From Streptomyces sp. NBC_01445 (lineage in GTDB: Bacteria; Actinomycetota; Actinomycetes; Streptomycetales; Streptomycetaceae), in assembly GCF_035918235.1 (NCBI RefSeq), contig NZ_CP109485.1, positions 7,293,001 to 7,357,000 of the forward strand: DNA of 64,000 bases, written 5' to 3'. Both the position numbers and the translations under genes were made by a program. The notes under the pieces were generated by a model. It searched no databases. It was not told where the DNA came from and saw only the letters and a program-made list of their open reading frames with translations. Below are positions 1 through 7,672 of the stretch, piece after piece; the stretch's first letter is position 1, and each line of letters starts with the position of its first letter.

Positions 1-369
1 CCGGCGACGTACCAGCTGGTGTCGACCCAACTCGTCGAGGATGCCGTCGTGTTCGTCAAGGGCCGCCTCGACAAGCGCGAGGACGTGCCGCGCCTCGTCG
101 CGATGGAACTCATGGTCCCCGACCTGTCGAACGCCGGGACCAACGCGCCTGTGACGATCACCATCCCCACGGTGAAGGTGACCCCGCCGATGGTCAGCAG
201 GCTCGGCGAGATCCTCAGCCACCACAAGGGCAACAGCGAGGTGCGGATCAAGCTCCAAGGGGCCCGTAAGACAACGGTGCTGCGGCTCGACCGGCACCGC
301 GTGCAGCCCGATCCCGCGCTCTTCGGCGACCTCAAGGTGCTGCTCGGGCCGTCCTGTCTGGCGGGCTGA
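1..369 (+). CDS. dnaE: DNA polymerase III alpha subunit, C-terminal part (5' end outside window)
   Basis: The reading frame is open from base 1, so only the last 122 residues of the replicative polymerase subunit are here. The visible part is the C-terminal OB-fold-like region of DnaE: it contains a stretch like VEDAVVFVKGRLDKREDVPR followed by a domain ending at GPSCLAG and a TGA stop. DnaE synthesises the chromosome as the catalytic subunit of the holoenzyme; the catalytic PHP and polymerase domains lie upstream of the window. The gene is followed after about 40 bases by a strong hairpin terminator. Identification rests on recognised sequence similarity of the tail and on gene order next to the his operon as I recall it in streptomycetes. 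Confidence 0.85.
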   Translation, partial: PATYQLVSTQLVEDAVVFVKGRLDKREDVPRLVAMELMVPDLSNAGTNAPVTITIPTVKVTPPMVSRLGEILSHHKGNSEVRIKLQGARKTTVLRLDRHRVQPDPALFGDLKVLLGPSCLAG

Positions 370-411
370 GGCGGCGGGCAGCGAGGAGCCTGAGGCGTTG
401 GCGGTTACGTG

Positions 412-453
412 AGTGAGGGGCGTTCCCGGAAGATTCCGGGAACGCCCCTCACT
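412..453. terminator. Bidirectional hairpin terminator between dnaE and the small minus-strand gene
   Basis: A perfect 19-bp inverted repeat (AGTGAGGGGCGTTCCCGGA and its complement) at 412-430 and 435-453 encloses the 4-base loop AGAT. It sits between the convergent ends of dnaE and the 59-residue gene, so it probably ends both transcripts. There is no long U-run, as is common for Streptomyces terminators. Confidence 0.85.
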
Positions 454-488
454 GTGTGCCCAGAGGGCTACCTGCCTTGCGGAAGGCG

Positions 489-668
489 TCAGTTGTGGCC
501 GAAGCGGCGCTGGTGCTTACGGGCAACATCCGCGGGGGTGCCCTGAGCCTGCGACTGCATCTCCGACTGGGCTTCCATACCGGCCGACTTGGCCTTCTCG
601 GACGCCTGCTCGGAGGCGGAAGCGCGGCTGCGCTGGTCGCCCTGCTTGCGGTTCTTGTTCTTGGCCAT
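489..668 (-). CDS. Small hydrophilic Streptomyces protein, 59 aa
   Basis: Too short for usual gene callers, but well supported: ATG at 668, a strong AGGAGG ribosome binding site 8 bases upstream (677-682 on the plus strand), and a sensible stop before the terminator. The 59 residues begin MAKNKNRKQGDQ and end KHQRRFGHN; the composition is rich in Lys, Gln, Ser and Ala with no hydrophobic core, so it is probably unstructured or a short helix. I recognise it as a conserved hypothetical type of streptomycetes with no known function. It is monocistronic and converges on dnaE. Confidence 0.75.
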   Translation of the reverse strand: MAKNKNRKQGDQRSRASASEQASEKAKSAGMEAQSEMQSQAQGTPADVARKHQRRFGHN

Positions 669-975
669 GGTGACTGCCTCCTGCGGGGGGTCTAGGGGCC
701 AGGGCCGGATTCAGATTCACATATGCTGACGAGGCACGCATTTCAGAGAATTACCGTGCGTTATAAGCGCTGTCAGGGCGTTGTCGGAGCCGCATCGGGA
801 GTTCTGTGAGCGGGCCGGTTCGGGAATTCGTCCGATCCGCCACGCCGAAGATCGAGTTCGGGCCGTTAACCTCCGCGTGGTCGGGCAGACTCGAAGGAAA
901 CCCGAAGCGAACCCGCGATCGTCGACACCGTGGGACCTCCGGACGCCGGTAATTCAGCGAAAGAGGGTGGATCGC
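669..975. other. Divergent intergenic region, promoter-bearing
   Basis: About 307 bases between the divergent small gene and the NYN gene. The left edge holds the AGGAGG site of the minus-strand gene. A relatively AT-rich patch at about 720-765 (around GAGAATTACCG and GTTATAAGC) is the likeliest promoter area. No further gene is supported: frames reading into the NYN gene here lack a ribosome binding site. Confidence 0.4.
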
Positions 976-2301
976 GTGGACCGTTGCATCGTCCTGGTGG
1001 ACGCCGGTTACCTGCTGGGGGCCGCCGCGAGTCTCCTCGCGGGGGAGCCGTCCCGGTCCCGGATCGCCGTCGATCACGTCGCCCTCATCCAGGGGCTGCG
1101 TGAGCGCGCCGAATCCGACACCGAGCGGCAACTTCTGCGGATCTACTGGTTCGACGGGGCGCCGGACCGGGTGCCCCAGCCCGAGCACCGCCGGCTCCGC
1201 GTGATGCCCCGCGTGACCGTGCGGCTCGGTGCGTTGACGCGGAGCGACGGGCGGTGGGCGCAGAAGGGGGTCGACGCGGCGATGCACGCCGAGCTGACCG
1301 AACTCGCCCGTAACCGCGCCTGCTCCGACATCGTGCTCGTCACCGGCGACGGCGATCTGCTGCCCGGCATGATGGCCGCGAAGGAGCACGGGGTCGCCGT
1401 GCACCTGTGGGCCGTGCAGGCCGCCGACGGCGACTACAACCAGTCCGAGGACCTCGTCGCCGAGGCCGATGAGCGGCGCGTGCTCGACCGGGCCTGGATC
1501 ACCAAGGCCGTGCGGGCCAAGGAAGTCGGCGGGATCTGTGCGCCGCAGCCCGCTCCGCGGCCGGAGATCGCGGCGATTCTGTCCGCGCCGCTGCCCGAGT
1601 CGGCGCTTGCCTCCGCGGCGGGGCACTCCGCTGATCTGTCCGATGTGGCGGGGGGCGGTGGCGCCTCCGTCTCCGGCGGGGGGCCGGGGGGTGCGGCGGG
1701 CGGTGACGGTGCCGATCATGGGGTCGCCGCGCGTGAAGGTGACGGCGGAGGGACCGAGGACGAGCGGGGTGGCGTGGGGAGGGGCGTGCCCACGCCCAAG
1801 GACCTCGCGGCCCTGCGGGGGCCCGGTGCCGCTCCTGGGCTCGGCGCGCATCCTCATGTCCATCCCGCGCAGCACCCCGCCAATGCGACGTTGCGGTGGT
1901 CGTCCGACAAGGGGTGGGTCGAGCGGCCCGGGGTCGTGGGGGAGTCCGCGGACGCGGCGTCCCTGCCGACGCTGGCGCAGCTGACCACCGCGGAGCAGCG
2001 GTGGGCCGACCGCGAGGAGGACATCACCACCGTCGGGGGTGACCCCTTCGAGGTGGGGCAGGTGTTCGCCCGGCGGTGGATGGAGCGGCTGGGGGACCAG
2101 GTGGAGTTGCAGAAGCTGTCCACCATGTATCCCCGGGTGCCGCATCGCATTGACGGGGAGCTGCTGCGGTATGCCGCGCGGTTCGGGCTCCTTGCCCATA
2201 AGGACGATCAGATCGACGAGCACGATCGGTATGCGATTCGGGCCGGGTTCTGGCGCGAGGTTGATGTGCGTAGCGCTGCGGAGCGGGTTGCTGCGGAGTA
2301 G
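976..2301 (+). CDS. NYN (PIN-like) domain protein, putative RNase
   Basis: 441 residues starting at GTG 976, preceded by an AAGAGGGTGG ribosome binding site; upstream in-frame codons look non-coding. Residues 1 to about 170 form a NYN/PIN-like fold: the first acidic position is in VLVDAGYLL, another in KGVDAAMH, and a third cluster in VTGDGDLLPGMM, the usual metal-binding aspartates of this nuclease family. A long Gly/Ala-rich linker (about residues 215-300) precedes a C-terminal helical domain of about 100 residues. NYN proteins act on RNA; the target here is unknown. The gene is followed by an ABC exporter on the same strand after about 130 bases, with its own promoter. Confidence 0.8.
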   Translation: MDRCIVLVDAGYLLGAAASLLAGEPSRSRIAVDHVALIQGLRERAESDTERQLLRIYWFDGAPDRVPQPEHRRLRVMPRVTVRLGALTRSDGRWAQKGVDAAMHAELTELARNRACSDIVLVTGDGDLLPGMMAAKEHGVAVHLWAVQAADGDYNQSEDLVAEADERRVLDRAWITKAVRAKEVGGICAPQPAPRPEIAAILSAPLPESALASAAGHSADLSDVAGGGGASVSGGGPGGAAGGDGADHGVAAREGDGGGTEDERGGVGRGVPTPKDLAALRGPGAAPGLGAHPHVHPAQHPANATLRWSSDKGWVERPGVVGESADAASLPTLAQLTTAEQRWADREEDITTVGGDPFEVGQVFARRWMERLGDQVELQKLSTMYPRVPHRIDGELLRYAARFGLLAHKDDQIDEHDRYAIRAGFWREVDVRSAAERVAAE

Positions 2302-2418
2302 GAGGCGGTCCTGCCTGGGGTGGCGGTCCCTCGGTGCCTCTACGTGGATGGGTGCGGGGCGCGTCCCGATTTCGGTGGCATGTCCCTACCCGGGCGTCGT
2401 CGGGAGGGTGCGACCCCG

Positions 2419-2424
2419 TAGTCT
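2419..2424 (+). promoter_or_regulatory. Putative -10 hexamer for a leaderless ABC transporter transcript
   Basis: TAGTCT ends 8 bases before the GTG at 2433 and there is no ribosome binding site in front of that GTG, which fits a transcript that begins at the start codon. Confidence 0.4.
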
Positions 2425-2432
2425 CGTCCTTC

Positions 2433-3455
2433 GTGAGTACGCGCACGGCACAGGCGGCCCCCAGAGGGCGACGGGGGGATGTGGTGTGCGTCGTGCGGGA
2501 TCTCGTGCGTACGTATCCCGCCACCCGCGGGCGTCGCGGAGCGCCCGGGAGTGCTGCGATCCGGGCCACCGACGGGGTGTCCCTCGAGATCCGGCGCGGG
2601 GAGATCTTCGGGCTGCTCGGGCCGAACGGCGCCGGTAAGTCCACCCTCGTACGGCAGCTGACCGGACTGATGCGGCCCGACAGCGGGAGCGTCGGGATTC
2701 TGGGGCACGACATCGTCCGGTATCCGGAGCGGGCCTCGCGGATTCTGGCCTATCTGGGGCAGGAGTCGAGCGCTCTGGACGAGCTGACCGTGTCGCTCGC
2801 CGCCGAGACGACCGGGCGGCTGCGGGGGCTCGATCTGCGTACGGCCCGTGCCGAGCGGGACGCCGTGGTCGAGGAGCTGGGGCTCGGGGCGATCGCGTCG
2901 CGGCCCCTGAAGAAGCTTTCCGGCGGGCAGCGGCGGCTTGCCTGCTTTGCTGCCGCCCTTGTGGGGGAGCGGCCGCTGCTTGTGCTGGATGAGCCGACCA
3001 CGGGGATGGATCCTGTCGCCCGTCGGGCCGTCTGGGCCGCCGTCGACCGGCGGCGGGCCGAGAGCGGCGCCACGGTCGTGCTGGTCACCCATAACGTCAT
3101 CGAGGCCGAGACCGTGCTCGATCGCGTCGCTGTTCTGGACCGCGGGCGCGTCATCGCCTGCGACACCCCGGCCGGGCTGAAGGAGAAGGTCGCCGGCGAG
3201 GTGCGTGTCGAGCTCGTGTGGCGGGAACGGGCGCCGCTCGATGTGCCTGCCGTCGCCGCGCTGCGGGCTTTTGCTGTCGAGTCCGGGCGCCGCTGGTCGC
3301 TGCGGCTCGGCCCCGACGAGGCGCGGGCCGCCGTCGCCGCCGTCACCGGCGGCCCCGCGTTCGCCGCCCTTGACGATTTCTCCCTGACCACGCCGAGCCT
3401 GGAAGATGTGTATCTGGCCCTCGGCGGCGAGGCCAAGGGACTGGTGAAGTCTTGA
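2433..3455 (+). CDS. ABC transporter ATP-binding protein (export type)
   Basis: 340 residues from GTG 2433. Walker A (GPNGAGKST, about residues 63-71), signature (LSGGQRRL, about 162-169), Walker B (LLVLDEPTTGMDP, about 182-194) and the switch histidine (VTH, about 220) are all intact, so it should hydrolyse ATP. The roughly 100-residue tail after the nucleotide-binding domain is typical of DrrA/CcmA-like exporters. It works with the permease that starts 60 bases downstream; together they form a two-gene ABC-2 type exporter whose cargo cannot be told from sequence. The missing ribosome binding site and the TAGTCT hexamer just upstream suggest leaderless translation. Confidence 0.88.
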   Translation: MSTRTAQAAPRGRRGDVVCVVRDLVRTYPATRGRRGAPGSAAIRATDGVSLEIRRGEIFGLLGPNGAGKSTLVRQLTGLMRPDSGSVGILGHDIVRYPERASRILAYLGQESSALDELTVSLAAETTGRLRGLDLRTARAERDAVVEELGLGAIASRPLKKLSGGQRRLACFAAALVGERPLLVLDEPTTGMDPVARRAVWAAVDRRRAESGATVVLVTHNVIEAETVLDRVAVLDRGRVIACDTPAGLKEKVAGEVRVELVWRERAPLDVPAVAALRAFAVESGRRWSLRLGPDEARAAVAAVTGGPAFAALDDFSLTTPSLEDVYLALGGEAKGLVKS

Positions 3456-3515
3456 ACACGGCGGCCCCCATGGACGTAGTACCCGACGGAACAGTCACGA
3501 CAGGAGTCGCGCACC

Positions 3516-4349
3516 GTGAGTGTCGTACCCGCTGAGGCCCTTCAGGGCGGCGCCCGGGCGGGCGCGAGCGGGCTGAGTGCCGAGGTTGACGCCGTCGGCG
3601 AGCTCGCCCCGAGGGCCCGGCTCCTGCCGTCCCTCGCGGCCGTGTACCGCGCTCAGCTCTCGCGGGCGCGCGTCGCCAGGATCCCCCTGCTCTTCGTCGC
3701 CACCTTCCAGTCCGTCGGCATCATGATCCTGATGCGGGGCGTGGTGGACGGGGGCCGGGAGGCCCAGGCCGTTGTCGCCGGGTCCAGCGTGCTGGTTGTG
3801 GCGTTTGTGGCTCTTAATCTGCTCGCGCAGTATTTCGGGCAGTTGCGGGCCGCCGGCGGGCTCGACCACTACGCGACGCTGCCCGTGCCGCCCGCCGCCG
3901 TGGTGCTGGGCGCCGCCGGTGCGTACGCCTCCTTCACCGTGCCGGGGACCGTGGTGACCGCCGTCGTCGGCTGTGTCATGTTCCAGCTCCCGCTCGCGCA
4001 CCTGTGGGTGCTCGCCGCCGTCATCCCGCTCGCCGGTGCCGCGCTCTCCGGGCTCGGCGCCGCACTCGGGCTGCTCGCGCCGCGGCCCGAACTGGCCACG
4101 CTGCTCGGCCAGTTGGGCATGTCCGCGGCGCTCCTGCTCGGCGTCCTGCCGGCCGACCGCATGCCGGGGATCATCCAGTACGCGCGCGATCTGCTGCCGT
4201 CGACGTACGGCGTCGAGGCCTTCGCCCGCACTTTCGGGGCGCATCCGGACTGGGGCGTCGTGCTCCTCGATCTGGGTGTCTGCGCGGGCGTCGGCGTCGC
4301 CTCGCTGGCCCTTGCGACCTGGGCGTACCGCCGGGCAGCCGTCCGGTGA
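3516..4349 (+). CDS. ABC-2 type transporter permease
   Basis: 277 residues from GTG 3516, with an AGGAG ribosome binding site at about 3502. After a cytoplasmic N-terminus of about 50 residues the protein has six hydrophobic segments (for example those around VGIMILMRGVV, SVLVVAFVALNLL, VVLGAAGAYASF, LWVLAAVIPLAG, GMSAALLLGVL and VVLLDLGVCAGVG), the usual topology of an ABC-2 permease. It is placed directly behind the ATPase and is its membrane partner. The exported substrate is unknown; drug or lipid export is common in this family but is inference. Confidence 0.85.
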   Translation: MSVVPAEALQGGARAGASGLSAEVDAVGELAPRARLLPSLAAVYRAQLSRARVARIPLLFVATFQSVGIMILMRGVVDGGREAQAVVAGSSVLVVAFVALNLLAQYFGQLRAAGGLDHYATLPVPPAAVVLGAAGAYASFTVPGTVVTAVVGCVMFQLPLAHLWVLAAVIPLAGAALSGLGAALGLLAPRPELATLLGQLGMSAALLLGVLPADRMPGIIQYARDLLPSTYGVEAFARTFGAHPDWGVVLLDLGVCAGVGVASLALATWAYRRAAVR

Positions 4350-4383
4350 CGCGCGGTTCGCGGGCGCCTGGCACGATGGCAGG

Positions 4384-5043
4384 GTGACCGCACCGCTGAC
4401 GCCACGACCCCAGCAACCCCAGCAACCCCAGCACGACCCCTGGCAGGCCTCCGGGCCCGCGGGTGCTGTGCCGTCGCACGCTCACGAGCACCAGGAGGAC
4501 GGGCCAGGGATGAGGACCGAGTTGCGGGAGGCCGCCGTCGTCACGGTCACGCTGGCCGTGTGCGGCCTGCTCCTGGGCGGGCTGTGGATGTGGCTCGCGC
4601 CGCATGTGCCGCTCGTCGCGGACGCGCAGGCCGTCTACCTCAAGGACACCGAGGGCGAGCAGGCCGTCGGCGTCGACGGGACGTTCACCCTGCTCGGCGT
4701 CGCGTTCGGCGTGGTCAGCGCGGTCGCCGTTTTCCTGTGGCGCAAGCGCGGCGGCGTACCGCTCGTCGTCGCCCTGGCCGTCGGCGGACTCCTCGGCGGG
4801 CTTCTCGCCTGGCGGTTCGGGGTCTGGCTCGGCCCGACGCAGGACGTGGCGGCCCACGCCAAGGAGGTCGGCAAGGGCGTCACGTTCGACGCGCCGCTCG
4901 AACTCAACGCGAAGGGCGCGCTCCTCGCCTGGCCGCTCGCCGCGATGATCGTCCACCTCGGCCTGACCGGCCTGTTCGGGCCCCGCGATCCCGACCCGTA
5001 CTTCGACACCCACTACCCGCAGGACACCCCTCCGGCTCCCTGA
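4384..5043 (+). CDS. DUF2567-type membrane protein
   Basis: 219 residues from GTG 4384. A Pro/Gln-rich cytoplasmic N-terminus (about 45 residues) is followed by four hydrophobic segments, the first starting near VVTVTLAVCGLLLGG and the last near LLAWPLAAMIVHL, and a short acidic/proline tail. The pattern, including the extracellular YLKDTEGEQAVGVDGTF-like loop after the first helix, matches the actinobacterial DUF2567 family, whose function is unknown. A CACGAT hexamer at 4372-4377 lies 6 bases before the GTG, so a leaderless transcript separate from the ABC genes is likely. Confidence 0.75.
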   Translation: MTAPLTPRPQQPQQPQHDPWQASGPAGAVPSHAHEHQEDGPGMRTELREAAVVTVTLAVCGLLLGGLWMWLAPHVPLVADAQAVYLKDTEGEQAVGVDGTFTLLGVAFGVVSAVAVFLWRKRGGVPLVVALAVGGLLGGLLAWRFGVWLGPTQDVAAHAKEVGKGVTFDAPLELNAKGALLAWPLAAMIVHLGLTGLFGPRDPDPYFDTHYPQDTPPAP

Positions 5044-5052
5044 GGGCGGCTC

Positions 5053-5127
5053 TCAGGCGGGCCTGCGCCCGTGATTGGCCTTGTGCTTCCTGACCCGCCA
5101 CTTCCGCTTGCGCGTCCTCTTCGACAT
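5053..5127 (-). CDS. Putative ribosomal protein bL37-like, 24 aa
   Basis: A 24-residue very basic protein starting MSKRTRKRKW and ending KANHGRRPA, from ATG 5127 with GAGGA 4 bases upstream. The size, charge and the ANHG-K/R-RP ending match the small large-subunit protein bL37 described from mycobacterial ribosomes; it would be an rRNA-binding tail-like protein. The start codon and ribosome binding site lie inside one arm of a perfect palindrome (5122-5156), so initiation may be controlled by RNA folding or by a DNA-binding protein. Confidence is limited by the short length; ribosomal assignment is from memory of the family. Confidence 0.65.
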   Translation of the reverse strand: MSKRTRKRKWRVRKHKANHGRRPA

Positions 5128-5156
5128 GTCCTCGGTATTTAGCCGAGGACATGTCG
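5122..5156 (-). promoter_or_regulatory. Perfect 14-bp palindrome overlapping the bL37-like start codon
   Basis: CGACATGTCCTCGG and its exact complement at 5122-5135 and 5143-5156, separated by 7 bases. Read on the minus strand, the distal arm carries GAGGAC-ATG, the ribosome binding site and start codon of the small gene, so the RNA hairpin would hide them. As DNA the same element could be an operator around a promoter, since the spacer is AT-rich. Confidence 0.6.
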
Positions 5157-5203
5157 TGCGTCGAGAGGTGGCGGGGATTCCGGGTTGCCGGGGGTCGGCG
5201 GCG

Positions 5204-5713
5204 TCAGGTGCGGCCGATGGGGGCCAGGACCGCGGACGTGAGCGTCGCCAGGTCCGTGGGGGCCAGCTCCACCTCCAGGCCGCGGCGGCCCGCCGAGACA
5301 CAGATCGTGACGTGCGCCCGCGCCGAGTCGTCCAGGACCGTACGCAGCTTCTTGCGCTGGCCCAGCGGGGAGATGCCGCCCCGCACATAGCCCGTGGTGC
5401 GCTCCGCCGCCGCCGGGTCGGCCATCGCGGCCCGCTTGCCGCCGACCGCAGTGGCCAGGGCCTTCAGGTCGAGCTGGCCCGCCACGGGCACGACGGCGAC
5501 GGTCAGCTCGCCGTCCACGTCGGCGACGAGCGTCTTGAACACCCGGTCGGGGGAGACGCCCATCGCCTCCGCCGCCTCGTCCCCGTACGAGGGATGGGCC
5601 GGGTCGTGCTCGTACGCGTGCGTCGTGAAGGGCGTGCCCGCGGCGGTGAGCGCCACGGTCGCGGGAGTTCCCCCGGACTGCTGCTTCTTGGACTTCTTCG
5701 CCAACGTCCTCAT
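5204..5713 (-). CDS. ybaK: Cys-tRNA(Pro)/aminoacyl-tRNA deacylase, YbaK/EbsC family
   Basis: 169 residues forming a single YbaK-type editing domain. The family hydrolyses mischarged Cys-tRNA(Pro) (and related errors) in trans in the cytoplasm. Visible family features are a basic N-terminus, a VFKTLVADVDGEL-like strand with the conserved lysine, the VAGQLDLKALA segment, and GGISPLGQRKKL with the conserved Gly-Ser/Thr-Pro loop. The length fits the family (150-170). The start is uncertain: ATG 5713 is used here, but a TTG four codons later is better spaced from the GAGGAC motif. It is followed on the same strand by the bL37-like gene. Confidence 0.85.
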   Translation of the reverse strand: MRTLAKKSKKQQSGGTPATVALTAAGTPFTTHAYEHDPAHPSYGDEAAEAMGVSPDRVFKTLVADVDGELTVAVVPVAGQLDLKALATAVGGKRAAMADPAAAERTTGYVRGGISPLGQRKKLRTVLDDSARAHVTICVSAGRRGLEVELAPTDLATLTSAVLAPIGRT

Positions 5714-5740
5714 GCCTTACGTCAGTCGGGACCGGCCACG

Positions 5741-6523
5741 TCAGTTGAGGCTGGTCGCCTGCCGGGTCAGGTCGCCGGCCGGCAAGGACGGCAGATTACG
5801 GATGATCGCCGTCTCGGCGCGAAGGAGTTTCAGCTCGTCGCGCAGGCGCGACGCCGTGTCCGGGGCCTGGAGGAGGCGCTGCTTCGTCGGTACGTCGAGG
5901 ACGGCCGCCGCGGCCACCAGGTACGACACGACGGACGGGTCGTCGGGCAGGTCGGCGCCCGTGGCCAGGGAGCGCTCACGGGCGCCCGCGAGCCGCTTCT
6001 GGTAGGAGCGGAAGGCGCGCAGCACGCCCTCGGCGAGGGCGCCCGCCTCGTCGCCCGGCTCCTCGGGCAGCTCCTCGACCTCGGCGGTCAGATAGGCGCC
6101 CGACGCGTCGACCGAGTGCACCTTCACGCGGGTCGTGCCGGTGGCGAGCACCTCGAAGCTGCCGTCGGCGCGCTCGCGGATCGTCGCGGCGTCGGCGATG
6201 CAGCCCACGCCGTGCAGGGCCTTGATCGGGTCGTCGCCGAAACCCGCGGCCGGGCCCGCCTCGGCGGCGGTCTTCGCCGCCTGGTCAGGCATGCCGGGGG
6301 CGCTGGGCGCGACCTCGTGGCCGTCGCGGATCGCCACGACGGCGAACCGCCGCGGCTCGTCGGAGTCGGTGGGGTCGCCGGAAGCCTCGGAACCCCCGGA
6401 GGAGGTCTTCAGCAGGTCGCGCATCATGGCGCGATAGCGCTCCTCGAACACGTTCAGCGGAAGCACGAGTCCCGGGAACAGCACCGAGTTGAGCGGAAAG
6501 AGCGGAAGCCGGACGGTGGTCAC
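5741..6523 (-). CDS. LON peptidase substrate-binding (LAN/PUA-like) domain protein
   Basis: 260 residues from GTG 6523. The N-terminus VRLPLFPLNSVLFPG followed by LPLNVFEERY is the hallmark of the Lon N-terminal domain, but no ATPase or protease domain follows, so this is a stand-alone substrate-binding type protein. An insert of about 40 residues rich in Gly, Ser and Asp (about 55-95) interrupts the domain. A TAGGCT hexamer 8 bases upstream of the GTG overlaps the end of the preceding gene and suggests leaderless expression. Its client proteins are unknown. Confidence 0.85.
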   Translation of the reverse strand: MTTVRLPLFPLNSVLFPGLVLPLNVFEERYRAMMRDLLKTSSGGSEASGDPTDSDEPRRFAVVAIRDGHEVAPSAPGMPDQAAKTAAEAGPAAGFGDDPIKALHGVGCIADAATIRERADGSFEVLATGTTRVKVHSVDASGAYLTAEVEELPEEPGDEAGALAEGVLRAFRSYQKRLAGARERSLATGADLPDDPSVVSYLVAAAAVLDVPTKQRLLQAPDTASRLRDELKLLRAETAIIRNLPSLPAGDLTRQATSLN

Positions 6524-6534
6524 GACGGTCAAGC

Positions 6535-7566
6535 CTAATGGGAGCCGGAGGTGAGAGGTCCGCGACCGGTGTCGCGACCCCCGAGCGTACGGGCCGCGGC
6601 GACCTCGATCCGTACCCCGTCGCGCAGTTCCAGGAACTGTCCGAGCGGGTCGTCCGAGATCCGGTCCCAGGGGAAGGACGTCGCGTACGGGCCGGTCAGG
6701 CGCAGCTGTTCCAGGGCGTCGGACCAGCGCTCCAGGCGGACCAGGACGTAGGTCAGGAGGTTGCGGACCTCGGCCGGCCAGGGGTCGTCGGCGCTGTACT
6801 CGCGGGACAGGGCGATCGCCAGGTCGGCGGCCTCGTCCAGGCGCTCGCGGGGCACCTTCGCGGCCGGTCCCGGGCCCACCTCGCTCGTCAGGTACGCGAA
6901 CGCGGCCCGCACCGGGAGCGCCTGCACCAGGGATCCCGGCAGGGCGTCCTGCGCCGCGCGCTCGGCGAAGTCGAAGCACTCGCGGTGCGAGCCGTACCAG
7001 GCGGCCGACAGGTACTGGAGCGCCGACACATGGCAGCCGTAGTGGTGTGGGGAGCGGCGCACGGCCTCGGCCCAGAGCTTCTCGAAGACGGTGTGCGAGG
7101 CGTTCGTGCCGCGCGCGTGGTCGAGGGCGACCCGCCATGGCACCGGGTCGCCGGGGTCGCCCTCGGCGGCGGCGGTGATCAGCGGCGTCACCTCGCGCAG
7201 CAGCTCGGCGCGGGCGGGCGACTCCCAGCCGCGCGCTACTTCCAGCTCGGCCTTGACGAGGAGGGCGTCCGGGTCGTGGGGCGCCGCGAACCGCCAGTCG
7301 TCGAACCATTCGCCGCGCGATCTGGCGAAGGCGGCGAGCCGGGTGACGTAGCGGTCCCTGTTCTCCCACTCGCCGGCCTCGCGGGTGGCGGCCAGCAGCT
7401 TGGCGGCCGCCTCGTACTCGCCCCGGCCCGCGGCGACGAGCGCCGGCGCGAGGCGTTCGTCGGGGACGTCGAGGAGGACGTCGTCGTCGGCGGGCAGGCC
7501 GGCCGCGAGACCCGAGGTGTGGCGGACCATCCGCGCGGTGCGGATGAGGGCGCGCAGCAGTGCCAA
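6535..7566 (-). CDS. Helical-repeat (TPR-like) hypothetical protein
   Basis: About 343 residues if translation starts at the TTG at 7566, which has GGGGAGCGGGG 8 bases upstream; the frame stays open to 7653 but that extension looks non-coding. The sequence is almost wholly alpha-helical, with paired helices such as LVAAGRGEYEAAAKLLAATR and a series around SALQYLSAAWYGSHRECFDFAERAA that resemble TPR units. No catalytic motif or signal peptide is visible, so it is probably a cytoplasmic scaffold-type protein. It ends 11 bases before the LON-domain gene, with which it may be functionally linked. I do not recognise a named family. Confidence 0.65.
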   Translation of the reverse strand: MALLRALIRTARMVRHTSGLAAGLPADDDVLLDVPDERLAPALVAAGRGEYEAAAKLLAATREAGEWENRDRYVTRLAAFARSRGEWFDDWRFAAPHDPDALLVKAELEVARGWESPARAELLREVTPLITAAAEGDPGDPVPWRVALDHARGTNASHTVFEKLWAEAVRRSPHHYGCHVSALQYLSAAWYGSHRECFDFAERAAQDALPGSLVQALPVRAAFAYLTSEVGPGPAAKVPRERLDEAADLAIALSREYSADDPWPAEVRNLLTYVLVRLERWSDALEQLRLTGPYATSFPWDRISDDPLGQFLELRDGVRIEVAAARTLGGRDTGRGPLTSGSH

Positions 7567-7672
7567 GGTGTGGACCCCGCTCCCCGTCGCTCGGTTGATG
7601 GTTGCGCTGGGATGACGGCTGGAATGCGCCCATGGTTGCCCGCGGTCCGGCAAAAAATGCGAGGGGGCCCGG

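Noticed and set aside
751..2223. 490-codon antisense frame over the NYN gene
   Set aside because: Composition is Pro/Gly/Arg/His noise, no ribosome binding site, and the plus strand has a recognisable domain.
5741..7633. Single long protein joining the LON-domain frame to upstream sequence
   Set aside because: The upstream 370 codons are an out-of-frame shadow of the helical-repeat gene; the LON domain starts cleanly at GTG 6523.
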